A stretch of 45,881 nucleotides of DNA from TMED14 sp963925545 (GTDB taxonomy: Bacteria; Bacteroidota; Bacteroidia; Flavobacteriales; Schleiferiaceae): NCBI GenBank assembly GCA_963925545.1, contig CAWUSA010000016.1, positions 1-45,881 of the forward strand, in the 5' to 3' direction. The notes beneath the pieces are model-generated. The model did no database searches and had not been told where the DNA came from. It saw nothing but the letters and a program-made list of their open reading frames with translations. Numbering within the stretch: the stretch's first letter is position 1; each line of letters opens with the position of its first letter. Below are positions 39,512 through 45,881 of this stretch, one piece after another. Made by a program: the position numbers and the translations under genes.

Positions 39512-40855
39512 ATGCCTGACGCACTGCACGCCCTATCCCCCCTTGACGGACGCTACCATAGCACCACCGCCCCTCTCACGCCTTTTTTTTCTGAATTTGG
39601 CCTGATCAAATACCGGGTTAAGGTGGAAGTGGAATACTTCATCGCTTTGAGCGAGGCAGGCTTGCCACAGCTCCCACCTTTGGATGCCTCCCTTGTTGGA
39701 AAGCTCAGGTCCTTGGTCACTGAATTCAGCACTGCCGATGCAGAAGCCATCAAGGACATTGAAAAGGTGACCAACCATGACGTTAAAGCCGTGGAATATT
39801 TCTTAAAAAATGCCTTTGATCAGCTTGGCCTAAGCAAGCAATCCGAGTTCATCCATTTTGGCCTAACCTCGCAGGACATCAACAACACAGCCGTGCCTTT
39901 GTCTTTGAAAGATTTTCATTCTGTGGTTCTCACCCCTGCATTGAAGGCCTTGCTTGCCGATTTCAACCAACAAGCAGCAGCCTGGAAGGACATCCCTTTG
40001 CTGGCAAGAACCCATGGTCAAAGTGCGTCTCCAACCCGTTTAGGGAAGGAATGGACCGTGTTTATCAGTCGCCTTAATGCACAGATTGACAGCTTGAACA
40101 GCATCCCCTTTGCCGCAAAATTTGGCGGTGCTACTGGCGGTTTCAATGCACACCACGCAGCCTACCCTAACCACGACTGGCATGCCTTTGGTTATGCCTT
40201 TGTTGAAGGAGTTTTGGGTCTAAAGCGGTCTTACCCAACCACCCAAATTGAGCATTATGATCATTTGGCAGCCTACTGCGATGCCATCAAACGAATCAAC
40301 AGCATTTTGATCGATTTTTCTCGGGATGTCTGGACCTATGTCAGCATGGATTATTTCAAGCAAAAGATCAAAGCTGGAGAGGTAGGTTCCTCTGCCATGC
40401 CACACAAAGTCAACCCCATCGACTTTGAAAATGCTGAAGGAAACCTTGGCTTGTCAACGGCCATTCTGGAGCACCTTGCCGCAAAACTTCCCATCTCTCG
40501 TCTGCAGCGTGACTTGACCGATTCCACTGTTCTTCGCAACTTAGGTGTTCCTTTAGGCCACACCATGCTTGCGTTGAAGAGCTTGAGTAAAGGCATGAAT
40601 AAACTGATTGTCAATGAGTCAGCGATTGCGACAGACCTACAAAACAATTGGGTTGTTCTGGCAGAAGCCATCCAGACCATCTTGCGACGTGAGGGCTTTC
40701 CAAAGCCCTATGAAGCCTTGAAAGACTTGACCCGAACCAACAGCAAAATCAATGAAGCCTCATTGGCTGATTTTGTGGACGGATTGAATGTCTCTGATGC
40801 GGTGAAGGCAGAATTGAAAGCCTTGAGACCTGAGACTTATTTAGGCCAAGCCTGA
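39512..40855 (+). CDS. purB: Adenylosuccinate lyase
   Basis: A 447-residue fumarase/aspartase-superfamily enzyme. It acts twice in purine synthesis, releasing fumarate from SAICAR and from adenylosuccinate. LSPLDGRYH near the start, TSQDINNT, ARTHGQSASPT and the signature loop SSAMPHKVNPIDFENAEG are present. Length is normal. Its end overlaps the end of the L-2-hydroxyglutarate oxidase gene by 19 bases tail to tail. Confidence 0.97.
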   Translation: MPDALHALSPLDGRYHSTTAPLTPFFSEFGLIKYRVKVEVEYFIALSEAGLPQLPPLDASLVGKLRSLVTEFSTADAEAIKDIEKVTNHDVKAVEYFLKNAFDQLGLSKQSEFIHFGLTSQDINNTAVPLSLKDFHSVVLTPALKALLADFNQQAAAWKDIPLLARTHGQSASPTRLGKEWTVFISRLNAQIDSLNSIPFAAKFGGATGGFNAHHAAYPNHDWHAFGYAFVEGVLGLKRSYPTTQIEHYDHLAAYCDAIKRINSILIDFSRDVWTYVSMDYFKQKIKAGEVGSSAMPHKVNPIDFENAEGNLGLSTAILEHLAAKLPISRLQRDLTDSTVLRNLGVPLGHTMLALKSLSKGMNKLIVNESAIATDLQNNWVVLAEAIQTILRREGFPKPYEALKDLTRTNSKINEASLADFVDGLNVSDAVKAELKALRPETYLGQA

Positions 40856-42027
40856 TTCAAAATCTCATCAGCTATAGCCAATGAACTCGTGGCTGCAGGT
40901 GAAGGTGCGTTGAGCACATGAAAGGCAGCTGCGCCCTGCTTGAGTACAAAATCATCCACCAGCTGACCCTTGATGTCTACGGCCTGTGCGCGGATACCTG
41001 ATCTTGATGCCTGAATGTCAGACCCTGTCAGTGAGGGAATCAAGCGATTCAGTGCCTTCAAAAAAGCTGCCTTGGAGAGTGCGCGATGCATTTCCTTCAG
41101 GCCATCGTTCCAATGTCTGGCAAAAAGCTCCAAGGTCCCCCGCCAACTCAACGCATCCAGTAAATCTTTGGGGTGCAAGTCTAGCTTGCCATAGCCTTCA
41201 CGGGCCATGGAAAACACTGCATTGGGCCCACACTCAACACCCCCTTCGATCATGCGCGTGAAATGCACACCTAAAAAAGGGAATTGAGGGTCAGGAACGG
41301 GGTAAATCAAATGCTTCACCTTCGCAATGGCTTGTGGTTTCAGCTCAAAGTAATCGCCCCTGAAAGGCACAATGCGCATCCTCGCATCCAACCCATCCAT
41401 GGCCGCCAGTCGGTCGCTCTGCAAGCCTGCACAAACGATAACCCTGGGGGCTTGATGTTTGCCTATGTTGCTTGACACCGTTGTCACCCCTTGATGCCGT
41501 TTCAAGCCCTTCACCTTGCAGTTCGTGATGACCTCGCTTCCTTTGAGCATGGCTTGGGTTACTTTCACATAGTTGACAATGCCCGTCTGCGGGACATGCA
41601 GTGCGGCAAGACAGGCTAACTCAGGCTCCATTTCCATGGCTTCCTCCCCACTCAGGATGGTCAGATGGGTTAAGCCATTGGTCTGACCTCGCTCCTTCAA
41701 GGCATGCAAGCGATCCACTTCCTGGTCATTTGTGGCGGCAACCAATTTGCCACAGATGTCATAGGGCAGCTCATGAAGTTGGCAAAATTTTAGCAACTGA
41801 TGGTAGCCATCCAAGCAGGTTCTGGCCTTCATGGACCCGGGCTTGTAATACAACCCACTGTGAATCACACCTGAATTGCGGCCCGTTTGATGGGATGCAG
41901 GCTTGGATTCCTTCTCCAAGACAAGCACCTTAGCCGACGGATCCCTTTGTTGAATTTTGTAGGCGACTGCCGCACCAATGATACCGCCACCAACAATGAT
42001 GGCGTCCCAACTACTTGCTTGTGTCAT
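40837..42027 (-). CDS. lhgO: L-2-hydroxyglutarate oxidase (FAD, membrane quinone-linked)
   Basis: A 396-residue FAD oxidoreductase of the DAO family. The dinucleotide fold is IIVGGGIIGAAVAYKI, followed by the conserved HQTGRNSGVIHSGLYYKPGS. In E. coli LhgO oxidises L-2-hydroxyglutarate to 2-oxoglutarate and passes electrons to the quinone pool. The same fold could act on related hydroxyacids. The reading frame is open 27 codons upstream into the next gene, but ATG 42027 places the FAD fold at the usual N-terminal position. A TAGCCTTG sequence (42039-42046) eleven bases upstream is a possible -7 box. Confidence 0.88.
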   Translation of the reverse strand: MTQASSWDAIIVGGGIIGAAVAYKIQQRDPSAKVLVLEKESKPASHQTGRNSGVIHSGLYYKPGSMKARTCLDGYHQLLKFCQLHELPYDICGKLVAATNDQEVDRLHALKERGQTNGLTHLTILSGEEAMEMEPELACLAALHVPQTGIVNYVKVTQAMLKGSEVITNCKVKGLKRHQGVTTVSSNIGKHQAPRVIVCAGLQSDRLAAMDGLDARMRIVPFRGDYFELKPQAIAKVKHLIYPVPDPQFPFLGVHFTRMIEGGVECGPNAVFSMAREGYGKLDLHPKDLLDALSWRGTLELFARHWNDGLKEMHRALSKAAFLKALNRLIPSLTGSDIQASRSGIRAQAVDIKGQLVDDFVLKQGAAAFHVLNAPSPAATSSLAIADEILNQAWPK

Positions 42028-42043
42028 ATTAGTATATACAAGG

Positions 42044-42700
42044 CTATTGAGGCATGCCAGAACTAACCCAGCGATTGATGATGCCAATGTTGCAATCAGA
42101 CATGGCACCTGTCGGGGGCATTTGTGGTGACTGCATGATGCCGTGAAGGGTGTTGGTTAGATTTTGGTAGCTGACAGCAAACGTTACCATGCTGTATGTG
42201 CTGAGATCAACACCGCCAGATGGTTGCGCTCCCTGATGGCAACCCAGGCATTGACTGGCAATGATTGTGGATACATCCGTGTAAGTCGTTGCAGCAGTCG
42301 TGTCACAGTCACCACCGCAGTCGGTATTTTTCGCCCCCTGATCAATCCACATGCGAATCACGGCTATTTGGCTGCTTGTCAATGCGGCACTGGGTGGTGG
42401 TGGCATCAAGTCATCACCAGTCTCGGTAAGCACTTCAAAAAGCTCTGAATCGTTGGGGTCACCAGGCTTGACCTCCTCCATGATACCAGCATAACTGGTT
42501 AAATCCAAGCCATCAGCTGCGTCTGGAGAGACATGGCAGCCACTCATGGCACAATTGCTCACAATCAATGGCAATATCTCTGTTGTGAAATCTACTGTGC
42601 CTGGATCACAATCGCTATCCAAAGGGTCAATCGGAATATGGGTGCATGAAGCCATCGCTATCAGTGAACACAAAGCCAAGCTCTGGAAAAGGGTCTTCAT
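42044..42700 (-). CDS. Di-heme c-type cytochrome lipoprotein
   Basis: A 218-residue lipoprotein (lipobox AMASC19) with two cytochrome-c-like halves. The first heme site is C50-AMSG-C55-H56, which is CX4CH rather than CXXCH; the second is C151-LG-C154-H155. Methionines in LMPPPP (M99) and QMPPTG are likely distal ligands. Additional cysteines C31, C128 and C132 could form disulfides. It is the last gene of a four-gene run (cytochrome, YceI, DUF5777, cytochrome), starting in a 4-base overlap with the DUF5777 gene. Role unknown; an electron-transfer or redox-sensing function at the outer side of a membrane is plausible. Confidence 0.82.
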   Translation of the reverse strand: MKTLFQSLALCSLIAMASCTHIPIDPLDSDCDPGTVDFTTEILPLIVSNCAMSGCHVSPDAADGLDLTSYAGIMEEVKPGDPNDSELFEVLTETGDDLMPPPPSAALTSSQIAVIRMWIDQGAKNTDCGGDCDTTAATTYTDVSTIIASQCLGCHQGAQPSGGVDLSTYSMVTFAVSYQNLTNTLHGIMQSPQMPPTGAMSDCNIGIINRWVSSGMPQ

Positions 42701-43593
42701 CGTTCAATGGTTTTGTGGTTGAAAACACGGCTCATGTTGAAGCCTAGAAACAGGTCACCCTGAGACCACTGACCAGGGTTTTGCAGCATCCATTGAGGAT
42801 CTGCCATGCTTCGGGCGTTGGTGAGGTGGAATTGAAACACATGACCGCCCGTCTCCAAATCCAAGCCAATGCTCGTTGCCGGGTAATGGTTCTCAAAAGG
42901 TCCGTTGCCAATGTAAGTCTCAGCTGTGAAGGCCATGCGGTTGGTGAATTTATACCTAAGACCAAGGCCACAACCAAAATTGTCATTGCGATCTGTAGAT
43001 GTGGGAACCAAATTGAAATGCACCAAGGTTGGTGACAACTGAAGACTCAATGCATGGTTCACTTTGCGCGCTAACATCAATTGATGGACAAAGGCCAGCC
43101 GATCTGAGGCAAAATGATCAATGTTATCAGGGAATGGGGTGGTTACCACAGTCATGGAGCTGTACCAGGTTGCAGTCAAGGGTATAACGAAACCCTTATG
43201 GCCTTCAGGTCGCCTTTGCTGGGTCATCAAGCGGGCCTTCATATAGGCATCATAGGTCTTGCTGCCAGAGGAGCGCCCCATGCCTATATTAAGAACCTCA
43301 CTGGGGCTGTAGCTGTACTCAAAACGGATTTGCGCATTGTCCAATCCAAACAAATTGTAGAGTGGCCGATCATTCAATGCAGCAAATCGGTGGGAAATAA
43401 TGAATTGTCCCTCGCCTTCTGCAGGCAGTTCAACGGTCTGCAAGTTGACAATTTTGCTGCCCTTGAATGTCGCGTAAACCGGCTCGGCAATACTAGGTCC
43501 CTCAAGAGATTCTAGGTCCGCCAACAAATCGTCTTGTGCCGCCACATTGCCCATGATTAGCCCAATGCATGCAAGGGTGATGATGGGTTTCAT
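42697..43593 (-). CDS. DUF5777 outer-membrane beta-barrel family protein
   Basis: A 298-residue protein with a signal peptide (ending NVAAQ) and a barrel-like mature part. PVYATFKGSKIVNLQTVE, FIISHRFAALNDRPLYNLFGLDNAQIRFEYSY and LNIGMGRSS match DUF5777, a Bacteroidota family of unknown function often encoded next to cytochrome c and YceI proteins. The barrel ends with a strand LFLGFNMSRVF. It overlaps its neighbours by four bases on each side, so it is strictly co-translated with them. Confidence 0.82.
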   Translation of the reverse strand: MKPIITLACIGLIMGNVAAQDDLLADLESLEGPSIAEPVYATFKGSKIVNLQTVELPAEGEGQFIISHRFAALNDRPLYNLFGLDNAQIRFEYSYSPSEVLNIGMGRSSGSKTYDAYMKARLMTQQRRPEGHKGFVIPLTATWYSSMTVVTTPFPDNIDHFASDRLAFVHQLMLARKVNHALSLQLSPTLVHFNLVPTSTDRNDNFGCGLGLRYKFTNRMAFTAETYIGNGPFENHYPATSIGLDLETGGHVFQFHLTNARSMADPQWMLQNPGQWSQGDLFLGFNMSRVFNHKTIER

Positions 43594-44147
43594 TTAAAAG
43601 TAGCTTTCACGTGAATATCAATTGACTCAGCAATTTTTGCAACCACCAAGCTGGGGACTTCAATGCCATGATCCTCCGGCTTGATAGTGAAATTGGCTGT
43701 CAATTCCATGCCAACCGCTTGATTGATTGCAATGGTTGCAGGCACATTGATTGACTTCGTTACACCATGAACCAGCATGTCGCCAACCAAATTCACTGCA
43801 TGCTCCCCTTGGTTAGACCAGTCCTCCATGCCTTTAATGGTTACAGAAAATATGGCCTTGGGGTAGCGAACAGAATGCAGGTAATTCTCATTGAAATGCT
43901 CCTGCATCAATGCTTTTTCAAATTCAAAGGATTCTATTTTCACTTGAAAAACTGCCTTATTACTTGCCGTATTGATGATGCCAAGCCCATCTTCAAGGTG
44001 GGCCTTGATGTCCTCTATCGGGGTGGTTGAATAGAAATCCACCACCATGGTTTTGGTGATGAGTTTTTGAGCTGAGAGGCTGAAAGTCCCCATAGCCATC
44101 ACAATTACCAGGATGGATGCTGAGGTGTTGGTGAGTGTTCGCTGCAT
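43590..44147 (-). CDS. YceI family periplasmic lipocalin-like protein
   Basis: A 185-residue exported protein with a signal peptide (ending SLSAQ). The mature part matches YceI: the antiparallel barrel of isoprenoid-binding proteins, with FQVKIESFEFEKALMQEHFNENYLHSVRYPKAIFSV and MLVHGVTKSINVPAT. YceI proteins bind long isoprenoid molecules such as ubiquinone-8 and are linked to periplasmic stress. Here the neighbours are cytochromes, so a quinone- or isoprenoid-binding role is an attractive but unproven idea. It starts five bases after the upstream cytochrome. Confidence 0.88.
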   Translation of the reverse strand: MQRTLTNTSASILVIVMAMGTFSLSAQKLITKTMVVDFYSTTPIEDIKAHLEDGLGIINTASNKAVFQVKIESFEFEKALMQEHFNENYLHSVRYPKAIFSVTIKGMEDWSNQGEHAVNLVGDMLVHGVTKSINVPATIAINQAVGMELTANFTIKPEDHGIEVPSLVVAKIAESIDIHVKATFK

Positions 44148-44152
44148 AATTA

Positions 44153-44527
44153 TTAGTTTTCTAAAGCACCTTGGTCAATCCAAAGCTGGGTTTTCAATAG
44201 GGTGCAATCCGGCAGGCTGTAGCCGGGAGGCATCTTCTTTGGCATGCCTTGCGTCATGGACATGGCTTGCATCATTCTACCATCTATCACAATGGCCTTG
44301 ACAGAAGCGTATGTGGATATATCAAATTGTTGGGTACCATTGTGGCAGCCGGAGCAATGGCCATTCACCATAGGCTGAATATCTAAGGTCCATGTCACCG
44401 CGGAGGTGTCGCAGGGGACTCCCCCTGGATAGGTCTCTTCAGTGTTGTCATAATAACATGACGGCATACTGATGATGAGCAACAGGGCAAAGGGCATGAT
44501 CACTTTAGCAATCCTGGTAGTATTCAT
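44153..44527 (-). CDS. Mono-heme c-type cytochrome lipoprotein
   Basis: A 124-residue lipoprotein (lipobox SMPSC24) with one heme site C58-SG-C61-H62 and a probable methionine ligand M99 in KKMPPG. The layout (DIQPMV then CSGCHNG ... DISTYASV ... MPPG ... WIDQGA) matches each half of the di-heme protein at 42044, so the two probably arose from the same ancestor. It leads the four-gene operon. A TAATTTTA sequence lies four bases before the ATG. Confidence 0.82.
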   Translation of the reverse strand: MNTTRIAKVIMPFALLLIISMPSCYYDNTEETYPGGVPCDTSAVTWTLDIQPMVNGHCSGCHNGTQQFDISTYASVKAIVIDGRMMQAMSMTQGMPKKMPPGYSLPDCTLLKTQLWIDQGALEN

Positions 44528-44531
44528 GATG

Positions 44532-44539
44532 TAAAATTA
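44532..44539 (-). promoter_or_regulatory. Possible -7 box (TAATTTTA) of the cytochrome-YceI operon
   Basis: On the minus strand one mismatch from TAnnTTTG, followed by CATC and the ATG at 44527, a four-base spacing. It lies in the 34-bp gap after the MFS gene. Confidence 0.35.
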
Positions 44540-44561
44540 ACAAGATTCATGCCGGAACCCC

Positions 44562-45866
44562 TCATCTCTCTCTGATTTGTTTGCTTTGACGAAACTGTAT
44601 AGGAAACCATACTACGACAGCGATAACAAAGAAAACAGATAACAGCAAGGCTGATATCCTCATGTCGCCTGTGGTTTCAATGATCCAACCCACACCGACC
44701 ATGCCCATCACCGTGGCCAGTTTTTCTGCTATGTCAAAAAAGGAGAAATAGGTGACATGCTCACCTCCATCAGGCAACATCTTTGCAAAAGTTGACCGAG
44801 CCAATGCCTGAATCCCTCCAAGCACCAACCCCAACGAGGACCCTAGCAAATAGAACTGCATTTCCGTCTGAACCAAAAAAGCCAGGAAACAAATGACAGC
44901 CCACAAGGCTGCAGCAACAAGCAAGGCACGCATGTTCCCTATCCGACCGCTCAAGTAGGCAAATAGTTGGGCCCCTATGATGCCGACAAACTGAATCAAT
45001 ATGATGGTGGTGATCAATGCCCCTGTTTCCAAGTGCAAGACTTCTGTTCCAAACAAGGAAGCAATCAAAATAACTGTTTGGACACCTGCTGAAGCAAAGA
45101 AAAATCCGATAACAAACCGCTGCAGTCCGATCGTTGCACTAAAGGACTTGGCCACATCTATCAACTGGACATAGGAGCTGACAATCCAGCCTTTTTCTTT
45201 GGCATCAAGGCCATGATTGTGGGGCAGCCTGGCGAGTGCATACTCTCCCCACAATAGCCACCATGCAGCTACCACAAGAAATACAGTTCGAATGACCAAC
45301 CCAGCTGACTCTAGACCAAACCAAGATGGATTTTGGATGCAAACCAATGCCCCAATCAACACAAGCACTGAACCAAAGTATCCGAGCGAGAAGCCCTTGG
45401 CACTTAAGGCGTCTTGGTCTGATTTTGCAGCAATTTCAGGAAGGTAGGAATTGTAGAAAACCAAGCTTCCAGAAAAGGCGATAGCACCTAAAAAGGGTGT
45501 CCACAAACCAAGCATCATATGATCAGCTGTGAAGAAATACATCGAAGCAGTGACCAGCGACCCTGCCCATATAAAGCCTCGCATAAAATGCTTTTTGCTG
45601 CCACCAACCTCTGACAAGGCAGACAAGTAGGGTGTTACAACAGATACCAAGAGGTATGCTGCAGCCATCATGAAGGTGTAGGCTGCTGTACTGTCAAACT
45701 CCATTCCAAAAAATTGGATGACCGATTGCCCATTTGCGTCCATGACAGCTGCATAGTAGATAGGGAATATGGCAGTTCCTACGACAAGGGTATAAGCTGA
45801 ATTGGCCCAATCATACATGGCCCAACCATGTTGAATCCGCTTGGAATAACCGTTAATTTCATTCAT
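44562..45866 (-). CDS. MFS transporter of the UMF1 (Atg22-like) family
   Basis: A 434-residue polytopic membrane protein with about 11-12 hydrophobic segments. The N-terminus RIQHGWAMYDWANSAYTLVV is the hallmark of the UMF1/vacuole-effluxer-like branch of the major facilitator superfamily, and SGRIGNMRALLVAAAL is an MFS motif. The bacterial substrates are unknown. It reads into the cytochrome operon with only 34 bases between, so co-transcription is possible. The ATG lies four bases after a TACCTTGC box at the window edge; any longer upstream region is outside the window. Confidence 0.88.
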   Translation of the reverse strand: MNEINGYSKRIQHGWAMYDWANSAYTLVVGTAIFPIYYAAVMDANGQSVIQFFGMEFDSTAAYTFMMAAAYLLVSVVTPYLSALSEVGGSKKHFMRGFIWAGSLVTASMYFFTADHMMLGLWTPFLGAIAFSGSLVFYNSYLPEIAAKSDQDALSAKGFSLGYFGSVLVLIGALVCIQNPSWFGLESAGLVIRTVFLVVAAWWLLWGEYALARLPHNHGLDAKEKGWIVSSYVQLIDVAKSFSATIGLQRFVIGFFFASAGVQTVILIASLFGTEVLHLETGALITTIILIQFVGIIGAQLFAYLSGRIGNMRALLVAAALWAVICFLAFLVQTEMQFYLLGSSLGLVLGGIQALARSTFAKMLPDGGEHVTYFSFFDIAEKLATVMGMVGVGWIIETTGDMRISALLLSVFFVIAVVVWFPIQFRQSKQIRER

Positions 45867-45870
45867 GTTG

Positions 45871-45878
45871 GCAAGGTA
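45871..45878 (-). promoter_or_regulatory. Possible -7-like box (TACCTTGC) of the MFS gene
   Basis: On the minus strand TACCTTGC is followed by CAAC and the ATG at 45866. It shares TAnnTT with the consensus and the recurring four-base spacing, but lies at the window edge so a -33 element cannot be seen. Confidence 0.3.
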
Positions 45879-45881
45879 ATT

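Overview
The window is a gene-dense stretch of a Bacteroidota chromosome, most likely Flavobacteriales-like. The evidence is the TAnnTTTG promoter boxes, the general lack of Shine-Dalgarno sites, a fused E1 alpha/beta 2-oxoacid dehydrogenase, a Type IX-like C-terminal domain on a secreted nuclease, and lineage-typical families (DUF4293, DUF4920, DUF5777, the STAS-like protein next to pyrB, a Rho with a long charged disordered insert). It is core-genome-like: no insertion sequence, prophage, CRISPR array or tRNA was seen, and the longest stretch without a protein gene is 171 bases, which is filled by a signal recognition particle RNA gene.

Layout, left to right: secreted endonuclease I (-), SRP RNA (+), fused E1 dehydrogenase (-), transaldolase (+). 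Then comes a tightly overlapped menaquinone operon on the minus strand (thioesterase, menF, menD, menB, menA, menC, menE; about 4.8-11.7 kb). It diverges from the translation operon thrS-infC-rpmI-rplT (11.7-15.0 kb), which ends at a clear hairpin terminator. A minus-strand group ridA-lpdA-ABC ATPase follows, then pabA/trpG (+) and lptD (-). From 20.9 to 25.9 kb lies a plus-strand operon: periplasmic amidase, MCE/MlaD protein, a membrane Fe-S protein, a HAD-like protein, a CCG-domain Fe-S protein and a small conserved protein. The two Fe-S proteins look like a split membrane ETF:menaquinone oxidoreductase.

Next are Nudix / c-type cytochrome lipoprotein / DUF4920 (-), ilvE (+), an ABC exporter and truA (-), a YfcE-like phosphoesterase (+), DUF4293 (-), rho (+), and pyrR-pyrB-STAS-like-barrel protein (+). 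The right end holds mpl / MbnP-like lipoprotein / acyltransferase (-), an orphan HsdR-N nuclease-fold gene and purB (+), an L-2-hydroxyglutarate oxidase (-), and a minus-strand operon of two cytochrome-c lipoproteins, YceI and DUF5777, next to a UMF1-type MFS transporter.

The genes fit a heterotrophic, menaquinone-respiring Gram-negative cell: quinone synthesis, quinone-reducing dehydrogenases (LhgO-like, the Fe-S pair), 2-oxoacid oxidation (E1, E3) and envelope biogenesis (LptD, MCE, amidase, Mpl). Notable points are a start codon for infC that cannot be ATG, GTG or TTG, a recurring placement of the -7 promoter box only 4-5 bases before the start codon (suggesting leaderless transcripts), and convergent gene ends that overlap by up to 26 bases with no terminator.
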